Source: Zygaena filipendulae (lineage: Eukaryota; Arthropoda; Insecta; Lepidoptera; Zygaenidae). Taken from it: a stretch of 64,000 nucleotides of DNA. Shown one piece after another: positions 13,701-28,700 of the stretch. The notes below the pieces were generated by a model that searched no databases, was not told the DNA's origin, and was given only the letters and a program-made list of their open reading frames with translations. Every line of letters starts with the position of its first letter. Positions within the stretch are counted from its first letter, which is position 1. The stretch lies in assembly GCA_907165275.2 (NCBI GenBank), contig OU015653.1:10260001-10324000 (forward strand), written 5' to 3'. Position numbers and translations under genes: made by a program.

Positions 13701-16700
13701 AACTATATTGAAGGTATTATACAGATAAGGGTTTAATCGTATAGAAACGAGAGTTACCTACAGCGCGCTGGCATTTTACACATAGAATGTCTTTAACTTA
13801 CCTATATATAATATGATTTGAGAATTGAGTAATAAGGCACATAAATTGTATGTAATAATTACAAATGTTATTATAAACTATTATACCTATCGCCCACAGC
13901 TTCGCTCGCGTGGTATATTTGACAATTTGTTGACGTCATTCATTGTCGTGCCTATAAACTTCAAATTAACATATTTCGTTTTTCTGTTTACCGATTGTGA
14001 TGAGACAAGTCTAGCCCATGCTTGAAATTAATATAAGCCATAGGTAAGCTAGGCTAGGTAATTGTGTAAACCCGGTCCAATTTATTGCAGTAGTTGACAA
14101 CCAACCCACGACGCGCCTATCATGATTATTCAATAGCCGCTACTCGCCCACTGTTGCGAATATTAAAATCACTATGCGGTTCCATTCATAGAAGAAGATG
14201 GAAACAAGTGTTGTCTTTCCCACACGCAGACTTCGGTTAACTATTTAGAGCTTGTATACCGGTTCCTGTACGCTGGGGCACAATATCTGTATCTAGACCG
14301 CAATGAATGTTTAACACTTGTTACGTTCGCATTGTCACCTAATATAACCTGAATCCCAATTTCGTAGTTTAAACTTCCACACACACACGCACACTGATAA
14401 GTAGAAACTTGCAAAACTTTGGAATTAGGCCAGCATGAAGTACCTGTTATAATATAACCTATTATATGCTACTAGTCCACAACGGGTACCCACATATTAT
14501 ACTATAGCATCAATGAAATATCTAAATTCTGCTTTTCACGACAGTGCACAGCAACTTGACAAGAAGCTTTTCAAACATACATTAACTGAATTATTGTTGG
14601 GTAGGAAGTTGTAGGTACCGACTACCGAGTGTAAGCGTGCGTGTTTCTTATTCCAACCACCATTTTGCAGCAGCCATTTTCTTTACCCCGAGCAAGAAAC
14701 TGGTTTTCCAGAGAACATCTATTCCGCTCCATATTGTTATTATTAAAACGTTTTCATTGACAAAATTGTTGAGATAAATCGTGACAGTCGACAACCAATC
14801 AATTTCGTTTAAAATTTGCATTAAACATGGTTACATGCACTGTTAATTTATTTATTTTATAGTTATATTGTAATAATGAACTAATACCAGCATATTTTTA
14901 CCCTAACAGACGTGCAATGTACATTAGAGATTACAGACGCAAAGAAGAGAATATTATTGTATTATCTGACCTTCTGTAAGTGTTGTTCGGCATCGTCGAG
15001 CCGCTGGCGGGTATCGTACAGCGCTCTCTCGAGGTCGGCTATCTTATCAGTCTGCGCAGCTATCTGCTCCGACAACACTTGCACCTGCAGCTGCAGGCTC
15101 TCCTTGTCCGCTTCCAGGCGGCGCACGCGCTCCTCCGCGTCGTGCTGCAATAAACAACATCAATGCTCATCTGCGAGAATGAACGAATCATCTAATCGCT
15201 TGACATCACAAAAATACACACTGTATTGTATCTATACCATCGTACCTACGTATACATTCATATTGTTAGCTCGAACAATTTTCATTGAACTGTCGCGTCG
15301 TCTCGGGATAAACCGAAACAAACATTAACAGTTTGATACAGGTAGATACGTATATTTTACATTGGAATGTGTTTTAGACGCTGCTATGTTCTCAATGGAC
15401 GTAACGCAGCTTAATATAGATCACTGGCACGAAATACTGTAAAACTGGTATGTATGTGACCGAACTACAATAAGCCGGTAAACCGTTGCTTCGGTTATAA
15501 ATAGGGTTTTATGGCCGATTGGCGTGGTCGCGTACGGTACCTTGTGTGTGCGCGTGGATAGAGGCGGGAGCGAGGGGTGAGAGGGCCAGGCGCCGCGGTC
15601 GTGCATGCAGCACGGCGGGGGGGGCGGGCCGTGGCACCAGCACACCGGAGGCCACCATCCTCCCTCTGATCCCGGCCACCGGAAGTGCTCATACGAGTTC
15701 CACCGCCTCTGCAGGTCGGGCGGCGTGTCCTCGGCGCGCGGGCGGCGCGGCCGCGGCGATGCCCGCACGCTCGCCGGGTGCGGGTGCTGCGGCGGCTTCG
15801 ATGTCAATGAGGACCTAGTCTTTCGGTCACGGGTACCGCGGTCGGCCGGCGCCCGGCGCCGCCTATCCAGACTGGCCGAAGGGTACTCCTCGTCTCTGGT
15901 TTCCATCGATAACGGTTCATCGACATCGTCCACTATAGTCCCGGTAGGCATCCACTTGAAATCATCGTCGCAACGCGTCGAGTTGTCGATTCGTTTGTTC
16001 GGCGTGAGCGTGCGATAGTCGGCGTCGTCACCCCGATGGTGGTCGTAGTCGCGCTCTTCGGAGTCATCGCCGCTGGACGAGCTCGACTCGGAGTCGGAGG
16101 AGCGGACACGGTTAGCAGCGATAGCGCCGTCGTTCCACGGGGTACATTTCACTGTCACCTCGTCAGGGCTGTCCGAATCGCCGCCTGCCGCCAAGATAAA
16201 CGTAGTCAAGGCGAGTCGTCAGACGCAAAGCATCACGTCCGCCGTGGTCGCGCAACTCACCCATGGGCGAGTACATGTAGGAGCGCACGGCGGGGTGCAC
16301 GGGGTGCACGGGGTGCAGGCAACCGGCCGCCGCGCGCTCCTCCTCGTCCTCGACGGGCTCCGTCAGGTACTCGCGGTCGGACATGAAGCTCCGCGTGTGC
16401 GACACTGCGCGACAAATCTCGTCGAGCGAGTCACAGACTTGTGTCTCTATTTGCAGTTTGGCCGCGGTCCAGTAGGTCAGAAACTACTTAGATATACGTA
16501 TACGTCAGTGACTCGTTTACGATTTGTGTGTTACGTACTTTCTTGCGGGGGTGGCTCCTCGCTGGATTGAACGGACGCGGAGTCTCGTTCGGAAGCCTCT
16601 GACGCGGTGGACAGGGGCCGCTCGCTGCCGCAAGACGCGCGCCGCGCACGTGCCTCGCCCGAATTTTCTTTACTTTTTTTATTCCGCACAACACTTCTGG

Positions 16701-19700
16701 CTGCCGCGGAGTTCACTCGCGATTTGATCGGTTGAGATTTTTCATCGACAGCGGTTCGATTGTGCAACGCTGCTATGGTAGCGGCGACAAGCGATCCCCC
16801 GCGGCCGAGCTCACGCATGTTTTACTTCAAAATGAACGCCGCTTACAGGAATAGAGCCAACGCCCGGCCCCGGAAATAGATCCGAGTACCAATGTGCGCC
16901 TGATGCATCCCGGACACCCTCCTTTGATCCGTTTTATTTTACACGCCCGAAATAAAAACTCGCATCGCATAAACAAACGCACTTGTATTTTTAAAATGCG
17001 AACACATTACATTACTATAATGTCGATTACGGCGTTTTTCTCTGGGTATAACATTATAATTAAGTCCTATTTACTAACGAACAAGTTAAGTAGGTTATCT
17101 AAATAATATTGTTATATATATTACATATTTATTTAAAATGCTTAAATAAGTGATTTACAGTGCACAAGCGTGCAGCGCGAGCGACGCGAGGCAGCGCACT
17201 CGGGGCAGCGTCGCGTCGCGTCGGTTCGTCGTCGTTGATCTTCATACAATATACAATATAAAACAAGGAACTGCACCCCCGCTTATTACAATTGTATTCT
17301 TCGTAAGCATTTTCAGTTTACAAATACATGTCATAGGCAGGCGCGTGCCCAGCCCGTAATTTTACGGGGGGATCACCAAATAAACTATTACTGAGGCCTT
17401 GGAAAATAAAAAGCTATTAATGTCGTTATCGTTTATATTCTTTCATGAAACTTTTTACAAACCAACTCATGAATAAAAAGGGTTCTTTTACCACTTTACT
17501 TTCAAGTTTCTTTGTTCAGAGTGTTCAGGTGCTTCAGGTCGTCTTAGGGGGTTCATGGGTTCATGACCCCCATGACCCTCCCCCCCCTGTGCAGGCGCAT
17601 GGTCATGGGATCTCTATTCAATCAAATAATCAAACGGCCGCACTCAGAGTCGACTTTAATGATTACTTAGTTAAGTATAGATTTTTAAAACAAAACAGTC
17701 GCAATCAGAGACGTTTAGTAAATTAATGTTAATTGGCATTTAATGAGATGTAACTTAATTAGTTAAATGCCAATTAACATTAATTTATTAAACTTGACAG
17801 ATTGCGGCAGTTTTGTTTTAAAAATCTATACTTAACTAAGTAATCATTAAAGTCGACTCTGAGTGCGGCGGTTTAGTTTTCTCGCTCATGCGTTACATCA
17901 GTTAAATACCGAAAAGCATTTTTTAAAAACTTCGTTAAGAACTTTTAACTTAATTGGAAAGAAATACTACACCTACCTATTTAATTATTATCAAGTACAA
18001 GCGTAGCGTAGCAATATAAGTAGCTGCGTGCGGGGCTTCGAAGATATTTTATGTGAGTGAGTACGTTTGTTATCATTCTGTTGATGTCTTCGAAACGAAA
18101 TAAGGAAACTCCCCTTGTCGCGGAAATAGAACGACAGCTGTTCCGTTGTGTACCCAGTTATGCCTACTCGTGTCTGACAAAAGCTCAATTTGAGCGCTCA
18201 AAAGAGCCAGGGCGAACTCGACATAGGTATACTCGTCAGTATAGGTACCGCTACTTGCAACAAATTCGTAACTCTGTTATAATAATAAGGTATAGTTACA
18301 AAATCTTTTGTTACTTTTAGTACTAGTATAGTATTATATTATCTCATATCTGTGATTATAGTCTTACCGCCGCACTCAGAGTCGACTTTAATGATTACTT
18401 AGTTAAGTATAGATTTTTAAAACAAAACTGCCGCAATCAGACAAGTTTAATAAATTAATGTTGATTGGCATTTAATTATTTAAGTTACATCTTATTAAAT
18501 GCCAACTAACATTAATTTACTGAACGTCTCTGATAGCGGCAGTTTTGTTTTAAAAATCTATACTTAACTAAGTAATCATTAAAGTCGACTCTGAGTGCGG
18601 CCGTTAGCATTTATCTATTCATTAAACTGTATGAAAAACGTAACTGTTCCAGATTGGCGTGGCTTACTGATTATTTAAGACAGACAGACAGTCGGAGTCG
18701 TCTTAATGATTATTTAATCTATACTAATATTATAAAGAGCAAAAGTTTGTGAGTAGGTGAGTTAGTAACGTTGTAGGGGGTAATCTCTGGATCTACTGAA
18801 CCGATTTTGAAAATTCTTTCACTTATAGGAAGCTGCAGTGACCCTGAGTGTCATAGGGTATTTATACCGGATATATAGGCTTTTTATACCGGAATTCCCG
18901 CGGGAACTCCGAATTTTCCGCGGGTAAAACCACGGGGGAACAACTATCCAGCTAAAGTAATCCAGAGTGATACAGGGTACTTTTTATCCCGGAATTCCCT
19001 CGAGAACTCCGGAGTTTGTGAGTTCGTGAGTTTGTGAGATTGTAGTGGGTAATCTCTGGATCTACTGAAACGATTTTAAAAATTCTTTCACTTGTAAGAA
19101 GCTACAGTGATAATTAGTGACATAGAGTAGGTACTTTCTATCCCGAAATTCCCGCGGGAACTCCTGAGATTGTGAGTTTGTGAGGTTGTAGGGGGTAATC
19201 CTTAGATCTGCTGAACCAATTTTGAAAATGCTTTCACTTATAGGAAGCTACAGTGATCCTGAGGGACATAGGGTACTTATTTAAATTCCCGCGGGAACTC
19301 CGGAGTTTGTGAGGTTATAATCTCTGGATCTGCTGAACCGGTTTTGAAAATTCTTTCACTTATAGGGGGCTACAGTGATCCAGAGTGGTACTTTTTACTC
19401 CTTAATTCCCGCGGGAACTCCGGAATTAGTGAGTCAGGGGGTAATTTTTGGATCTACTGAACAGATTTTAAATTTTAAATTCTTTCAGATTTAAAAAGCT
19501 GCAGTGATCCTAAGTGACAAAGGGTACTTTTTATCCCGGGATTCCCGCGGGAACTCCGGAGTTTGTGAAGTTATAATCTTTGGAACTACTGGACCGATTT
19601 TGAAAATTCTTTCACTTATAGGAAGCTAAAGTGATCCTGAGTGACATAGGGTACTTTTTATCCCGGAATCCCTGCGAGTACTTACGCCGTCATTACCGCG

Positions 19701-22700
19701 GGTGAAAACGCGGGGGTCAGCTAGTTTTAAATAAAGATATTAAAAACAAAACTGTCGCACTCAGAGACGTTCATTAAATTAATGTTAATTGGCATTAAAC
19801 TAATAAAGTTAAATTTAGTAATCATTAAAACGAGTTGCGGCCGCTAGTGATGGATAAATTAAGCATTGACATAAGCACTTTAAAAGCCGTTTAAAAGTTT
19901 ACCACTGATAATTATATATCATAATACTAGCTGTCCCTTGCAGTTTCACCCGCGATATTTTCGGAGTACCCGCGGAAATTCCAGAATAAACTATACGTAT
20001 AAACCTTCCTCTTGATCTTGAATCCCTCTATCTATTGGTGATAACCGCAGTAAAATCCGTTCAGAAGTCTTTGAGTTTATCGCACAACAACATATAGACA
20101 GACAGACAGAAAGACAGATAAGCAGACAGACCGACAGACTTTGTTTTATAATAATATGTATAAGGAAAGGACTACAATCCATTGTAGCTTATTTGCAAAA
20201 TAAATGACTGTGAATCTCGATTTTTTTCAGTTTATAGACTTACTAGCTGTTCCCCGCGGTAACTTCAGAGTGCCCGCGAGAATTCCGGGATGAAAAGTAT
20301 GTCCTTCTCTGTACCCCTGACAACGTGCATGTAAAATTTCATGATGATCGGTTGAGCCGTTAAGGCGTGAAAGCGTAACAAACAAACAAACTCACTTTTG
20401 CATTTATAATATTAGTAAGGATTAATCGTACACGATGTCACGATCTACATATTTTTATAGGTACCTTGACGATTTAAAATATGCCAAAGTTGCAAACTGG
20501 CAACGCAAAAGCGTAATAAAAGTATCGAATCCGTGTCTGCCTCTGAAAAACCCGAAGCAAACACAGTCTAATGGAGCAAAACTTTGTAAATGTTGCCTTT
20601 TTTTAAAAATACATCGGAAAAGTATTGTTGCGGGTCGCGGCAGGAGAGTTCGACCCGGCCCGGCGCGGCGTCCTGAACTTGACAGCGACGGACCCCCTTT
20701 CGTTGTGGTGGGGGGGGGGGGGAGCAGGAGGCAGACGACTTTTTTCTACATTTTAGTAAATCGATTCGTAATTTAGTACAAAAATATACCCAAAGTTTAT
20801 ACATTATTGTACGCAGGTAGGTACCTTATTAAAAAAAAATCCCATCTATTTCCTTGTAAATAAATGTCTCAGAAGATATGTGATTACCTCAGCAAGTGAC
20901 GCTAGTGTACCGTTGTCATAGGTACGCTCATAAATTACAAATTAGAAATTGCTGTCTCCATTTTGCATACAGGCATAATTAACACGCCTAATAAAAATTT
21001 AGAAGTCAATTTTAAAGTACATACTTCTAATGCTACGAATAATTGGACTTTTGGTTGGACTATTTTACGTGACCACGTGACAGATATACTCCTTAGATAT
21101 TTTTGTTTTATGTCATAGGGGGCAAGTGACACATCTGATAAATGATTACCGCCGCCCATACACGTCAGCAACACCACAAGACATGCTGGTGCGTTGCCTT
21201 GCCGACCAGGAATGGGTTATCAAGGGATATCTAGACACGCGGCAGCGTGTCAAGCCACGTTCAAGCAAAGGAACTGGCTAGCCAGCGCCGAGTGTAATAT
21301 TACACGAACCACTTGGTGCCACTTTTGACCTTTTTATAACTCAAAACCTCTTTATCGTAAACATGTAGAAGTCCAAATTTCATGAAGCTAGCTCAAACGG
21401 TTATAAAGATATGAAGGTCAGTCGTAAATTTTAGCACTGACTGACTGACTGACATATAGTACCTAAATCTAACCTACTTCCGGATGACCTAGAAGGATGA
21501 AATTGGGAATCCAGCTCGGTAATTGTGTGTAAGCGTAGAAAAAAGTCTAAAGGTGCCGAATCAAATCTAACCTACTTTAAGATCTCACATTTTTAAATAA
21601 CAGCAATTGTTATAGGTATCCAATAAAGCAAAGAAATAGACTTTAATACTTGTTCATAATGTTATTTTGTTCCTATAAATACATATTTCGATTTTGCATA
21701 GAACTTGGCACTCATTTAAATCTCCATTCTTTTTGGGGCGAAGCCCACAGCCAAGCATAATTTTTGTATCGAAATTGGCTCTCCTTTTTTACATTTATAT
21801 TTTTGGTGGGATTTTCATATCATTAACGATCATAGATTGTCAACTTGGCTAAAGGGCTGTAAAATTTACCTACAATTGGAAATATCGAAATTGGACGGGC
21901 AAAGGAGTTTTTTTTGTAATAGTACATTGTTATCCTAGGGGTGAAAGTAACTTATCTAGTCCCGAGACGGGGTTTGGCGCCAATAGATCGAGGGACTAAA
22001 TAAGTCTTTCTCCCGAGGGTAACACTGTGCTTTTCATTACGAATGCAAGGAAAGTCAAAATAAAAATAGGAATTAGCTAAAGAAAAAATGAGTGAAGATC
22101 GGATAGTCGCTTGACACTTTCCCACCTATTTCTTTTTCTTTGGCCGGCTAGCTATTCAGCCAGTATTTTTTATTTACATTGTGGCGACCTAAAAAAAATA
22201 TTTTCTTTAATTATTAAGTATTAATTAAAGAAAATAAAAAAAATATAAATAGGAATTAGCTTAAGAAAAAGTGAGTGAATTTTATTTTAATTAATACCTA
22301 CTTAAACTTTACGTTATTTCAATTTTACATCGCGCTGGCTGTATAGAAAGTTGAAACATGGTTCAATGGAAATGTGAGGGCTGAAAAGGGTGACTTTCAA
22401 CCCGCTTCTCAGGCAACTTCAGACCTCATACTTTTCGAGTATGAGTAATGAAAAATTATTTTGTTTCCAGGGGAAGTAATTTAAAGGCAAAAAAGGACAA
22501 TAAAATTAATCGACATTCTTTTTGTCTCAGTTTCCGAGATGCAACAAGTACACTGTATGGTAAGCAAGCAATAGGAGATAGGGGTCGACACCCTTGCCGC
22601 GAGGTGTGGGAGGCACTTTGACGAGCGGGCAGGCGAGAGGGGCGCTGTGTAGTGTGTACAGTCAGAATGGGCATGATGACAAGGTATAAAAATCAAAATT

Positions 22701-25700
22701 ATATTTAGTCCGTCAGTTAGATAGTAAAAAAATAGTAGACACGTATTTTTGCTTTTTGGAATTATTGAAAAACTACACTACATAAAAAACTACATAAAAA
22801 GCATTAAAATGGAGACTAAGTATAAAGTGTAGATACCTATTCGTATGTAGGTGTGACGTTACAAGGCATTTCAACTCAATGTATCGGCGTTATTTTTTTA
22901 TTACTTAAAAAAAAGGAAAAATACGTGTCCAATATTTTTTATTAATCTACAAGACGGACTAAAAATTAAAATTTTGTCATCATGCCCATTAGAAATATCA
23001 CTTCGGACAATCATAAAGTTAAGTGTTTACATAATATTTCTGATATTATAATATTTAGTATTAATTACAGGGAACAGTTAGTATAAATATACGAGTATTG
23101 TGTTCTTACTCTTTATTATAAGCTACCCATAAATGTCACAAGGTAATAAATATATTATGACAAAATGTTCCGTATATTCTGGTGAGTTTATAAAAATTAG
23201 TTTGACTACTTATATGAAAATTTGGGGTGGAACTTTAAATGGAAGTACCGTTGTCCGTTAATTTTAGAGTATTAGAAATCTGTATTACAATGACTTCTTA
23301 TCGTATGAAACGCTTTTAAATCAATAACTCTTCGTGTAAACAACGTCAGTTATACTCGTAGTAGATCCTATACAAACTTATACTTAACTCGTTAACGTCG
23401 ATAATACGTTGCCCCATTTTACACTTCGATGTACATTAATTATTTTGCTGTCGAAATATCGAAAACAAACACAGGCAACATTGTAAAGCTGAGCTTCGCA
23501 ATTTACAAACACTAACAAGGAAATCCATTTCCCTCGAATACGAGTGATACCTACCTACCCAAGGGGTTATGCCGATTATATTTATAAGTGCAAAGTGTAG
23601 CGGTATGCTCACGCGACTAAAAATAACCCCAAAACCAAAATTGTGATTATATCTATTTAACAATCTAGCTTTGTGGTTATTTAGAAATAGTATATTTCAT
23701 TACAAGTGCGGAAAGGCTGTCATTGCAAAGAGTTCCGACAAATGTCGACCCGAGCCGAGGCGCAGCCGAAGGTGAGGGTTGACAGTCGGAACTCTTTGCA
23801 ATGACGGTTCCGCACGTGTACTGAACAACTATTTTTAATACAGTTGCGAAAAAAATGAAGAAATTTAGTAAAATAATAAAAACACAAACTCAACTAAGTT
23901 CCAACTGTGATCAAGAGATGGCGCTAGTCGTATTAGTAATACGAAACCTACGTTGCGCAATACAAAAAGTGTGTCAAAGTCGTTTCGCCATTTTTGACAG
24001 TTGGGAAAGAGAACGCACGAGTTCGGAAAAGGTAAAGAAAAAGCTCGAGTATGTAATAGCCCACTTCCCGAACGCTATACGTCCCTGCAATATGCCACTT
24101 TTTGAGCAACTGTATTAAAAAACTCAATTCCTTCTTTTTAAATCAAGTATCGAATTTTAATTACTTAAAAATTAGATTACTTTTGTTTTTTAAATAGAGT
24201 AAATCGTAGTCGTTTATCTTATAGGTAATCAGGATGAATGCAACAAACTCATATCCGAAAATCAAACTCCTATAACTCCTCGTGTGTACTATTTAGTATT
24301 TTATAATTTCTGAGGCTTTCAAGAACATCTTTTTATTACTAGCCCCCTAACTGGCAAAAGACAGACTGTAAACTACAAATATTTATTAAGAGGATAGAGA
24401 TTTATAAAGTTCATTGTGAATTGGACGACGCGACGCGAACCCTGCAATATTTAAAAATAACCTTTGTGCAAAATTAATCCCGCCCCAACAGTCCCTAAGG
24501 ATGTCATAAAAGTGACAGATGGGTTACGTAATCACGTTGAACATCTCGTACTAGTTTAGATGAATTATCAAATTAAGAGCGATCGACGCTTCCCACTTTT
24601 TCAGACCAACTAGGAAGTCGTTATTTTGGAAACCCCGTCTTAAAACTAATTTTGTAGTAGTTATTCGATTATATACATACGTAAGCAAATAAGATGTATC
24701 TATGCTAGAAGAAATTTTTTAGTTATATTATGTAACTATTGGTAAATCTATGTACTTAAATGAAAATGAATCCGTTTTTCCCTTGGTCACAGCATCACGC
24801 GTGAACGGCTGAACCGATCACCTTCATTTTGTATAATATACTACGTTGTCAATGGTACAGAGGACATAGCTAGCAATACATACAAGACATACTTATTATT
24901 GCAGAATTCCCGAGGGAACTCCGAAATTACCGCGGGTGAAACCGCGAAGGACAGCTAGTGTGGATTAAGAATAAGTATCCCAACTACTGCAGGTGAATTT
25001 TAATAATACGTCACGACATCATGACTAGAAAGTATCACAATTTTTACATTTTTAATATTTTTTTACGTTTTTTGGAAAATATGACGGAGGCGGCGCTGAA
25101 TGTGATACAAATTATTAAATGACGCGGTTCTTCATTTGGGATGTAAAATGGACTGTAAGATACTGTAAGGTAGAATGAATTTGACGATCTATTACTAAAC
25201 CATCTTTATTCTCTCGTCTTTTACAGAAAATGCTATGTGCCTACCTATATATACCTATACTAGTTTCTCTTAGCATCATAAAAAAAGAAGCTAATGAGAG
25301 GCTTGTGAGTTGTGAGGAGGCGCTGCAAATATTAAATGTTTCTCTGAACGAACGAGAACGTGCTGAGTCGAGTAATAATGAGGCGGTTTTAAAACAGGCA
25401 ACATGCAGGCAACGTATAGATACGTACCTATAGGCTGAGGGCCCCATGGTCAGCTATATAAAACTAACTAATACCTGTGGTTTCACCCGCGTTAGTTAAG
25501 AAGCGGGAATACCCTATGTCCTTCTCCATACCTCTAACAAAGTTTATGCAAATTAAACTCAAAAACTACTGAACAGATTTTCATGCGGTTTTTACCATAG
25601 ACTGATTTATTAGGAAGGTTTACGTGTATAATTTGTCGAAGTTTTATGTAAATTGGTTGAAATATAACGATAATAATAAACTATTGTTGGAAGTGTCGGA

Positions 25701-28700
25701 AAAAGTACTTCGTTATGCTTTTGCGTAACTACTCAACCGATTATCATTGAAGGCAATATACACGTTGTCAGGGGTCCAGAGAAGGACATACTCTATCGTA
25801 CTTTTAATACCAGAATTCCCGCAGGATCTCCAATCTCCAAAATTAACGCGGGTGAAACCGCGGGGAACTGCAGGCTAGTTAGGGTCCGTACCCAAAGGGT
25901 AAAACGGGACCCTATTACTAAGACTTCGCTGTCAGTCCGTCCGTCCGTCTGTACGTCTGTCACTAGGCTGTATCTCATGAACCGTGATAGCTAGACACTT
26001 GAAATTTTCACAGATGATGTATTTATGGTTGTCTGGAAGAGATCGCTGTGAGCGATAAGACCGCCGATTGCTACACTCTGTAGTAATATTGTTTTTGGTA
26101 TTGTTTATTTTAAGTGGTGTTCAATAAAGAGATTATGTCCGTTTTTCAGCCGTCGGATAGAGTCCGCCCACAGATCTGTTCGGCCAGTATGTTAATAAGG
26201 TACTTGCATGATTTTTTTTTTTAAGTCTATTTTAAAGATATAATATAGCCTACTTAAACAAAGCAAGAAAAAGAAAAAATATATGCATAAACTAATTAAA
26301 TAGAGCGTTTCAAAGTTCCTACTTTAGACCTTACCGCCGAAACGCGGAATGACGTCACTAGTTCAAAATTAAACCTTATTAATCTGTGATAGAAATGTCA
26401 CTGTCGTATTGACAGGGTCATGTGACACTGACAGACAGATAACTTCAATATCCAAAAGCGAAATTAAGGTTGAACTGTGTCGATTTACTTCCAAAAGTTC
26501 CAGTAAAGAATCGAAATGCATCTTACCGATGCATTTAAAATAAAAAACTTCAGAGAATGGAAAATATGCGTGGACTGTATGCACTTAGTTTCTTTTGCCT
26601 TCTCTGAAAGAGGTAAATGTTTCCTAAAAAAATAAAAGTGACGTCATGTGTCAAGCTTGGCTGTGATTGGTGTTTCGTTGCAACGTTCCTTTTCACAAAA
26701 TTAAAAGTTGAATATTTTGGAAACTATTGAATTTTTTTTAGTAAATCTTTCACGATAACGCTTTTCTAAGGCTCTATATTTAAAATATTGACACATTTTT
26801 TTACTATAAATTTATGCAAGTACCCTATTGGCATTTAAATAATTATGTTACATCTCATTAAATGCCAATTAACATTAATTTATTGAACGTCTCTGATTGC
26901 GGCAGTTTTGTTTTAAAAACGAATCACGATACTTACATTTTTTAAACACAGACTCAGGGTAAACACAAGTTTTTATCACAATAATATATTCATCCTGATG
27001 CGGGGAGTCCTTACCTAAAAAGCACATGCAAAATCATAGAGAAAATAATATATACCTATTCTGTTTGAAATCGACTAACGGCCGCACACAGTCGTTTTAA
27101 TGATTACTTAATTTTAAGTAAAGAATTTTTAACAAAAATTGCTGCAATCAGAGACGTTATATAAATTAGTATTAATTGGCATTTAACTAAATTTAACTTA
27201 ATTAGTCAAATGCCAATTAACAATAATTTAATTAACGTCACTGACTACCGCAATTTTGTTTTATAACGCTGACTGCGCAGACTTAAGCCCCAACACGCGA
27301 ACTGCCGTCACTTAAATTATTAATTAAAGTAGCGAATTTAAAACAATTTTAGCAAAACTTGAAACTCGGATCCGGGCACAAGTGAATAAAAATACCTACC
27401 TACTTTATGTAAGTATAATATCTATATTAAACAGAGATTTTCTTGTTATAAAAAGGGATTTTCATAAATTCCACGAGATGAGGAAAAACTGGAAAAGTCC
27501 AGGAGGCTCAACTGCGCACCGACGTGTCTCGAGAGAGATTAATGAAATGCTTCTGACGTGCCTCTGATATCTCTGTACAATATAAGTAAGTAGGTATTAC
27601 TAGTTCCCGGGGAATTCCGGGATGAAAATGTTTTCAATGTCTTTTTCTGTATGACAACATGATCGTTTGGGTAGTTAAGGCGTGAAAGCGTAACAAACAA
27701 ACATTCGCATTATCTTAATAAGGGACCGAAAGATGAATATATTTTTCCAAATTTGGCTATCCGATCTAAATACGATGAAAACGGGAATGGACATGATGAC
27801 TAAATTTTAATTTTTAGTCCGTCTTTTAGATTAATATTGAATAGGATAGAGTAGAATAGACGTAGACTCATATTTTAACTTTTTTCCGACTCGTATATTT
27901 ACTATTTTTCACAAAATAACGATGATAGATTGAGTTGAAATTCCGTGTGACGTCACACCTTACTTTATACTTAGCCAAGACGTCGTAGAATTTTGATTTT
28001 TATACCTTGTCGTCATGCCCATTGTTTCATACAAACTTTGCAACTACTTTTCACCCCCTTTAGGACTTGACACGGCAAATTCTTACAAAAATTTGATGAA
28101 AGTAAAAAATTAAAAATAATTTCAACTACAGGTACCAATTAACTGGCAACACTAACGGCCGCACTCAGAGTCGACTTTAATGATTACATAGTTAAGTATA
28201 GATTTTTAAAACAAAACTGCCGCAATCAGAGACGTTCAATAAATTAATGTTAGTTGGCATTTAACGAGATGTAACTTAGATAGTTAAATGCCAATTAACA
28301 TTAATTTATTAAACTTGTCTGATTGCGGCAGTTTTGTTTTAAAAATCTATACTTAACTAAGTAATCATTAAAGTCGACTCTGAGTGCGGCGGTAAGAGTT
28401 ACCTACTTTTATCAATATTCAGGGAAAACGATAGACGGTGGGAACTGGGAGCCCACGAGGAGCCCACAGGCCGGAAGTTAGTGGAACCCACTTCCACGAT
28501 GACGTAACTACAATACTACTGAGTACTGACAGTACTGACAGAAGTGGGCCAAATAGCCGCAAATAAAATATGTTGTGGTAACATTTGATTGATTTTGTGT
28601 AACTAAAGAGAAAACAAAAAAAAAATTTCGTGACATTTGATTAAAATTAAACAAAGCTCGTAACTTTTGTTATTGATTGTTAGCTTATCCGGTAGCTAGC

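Noticed and set aside
15519..16386. Plus-strand open frames at 15.5-16.4 kb
   Set aside because: Arg/Ala-rich text typical of the reverse of a Ser/Pro-rich coding exon; the minus strand has splice sites in matching phases.
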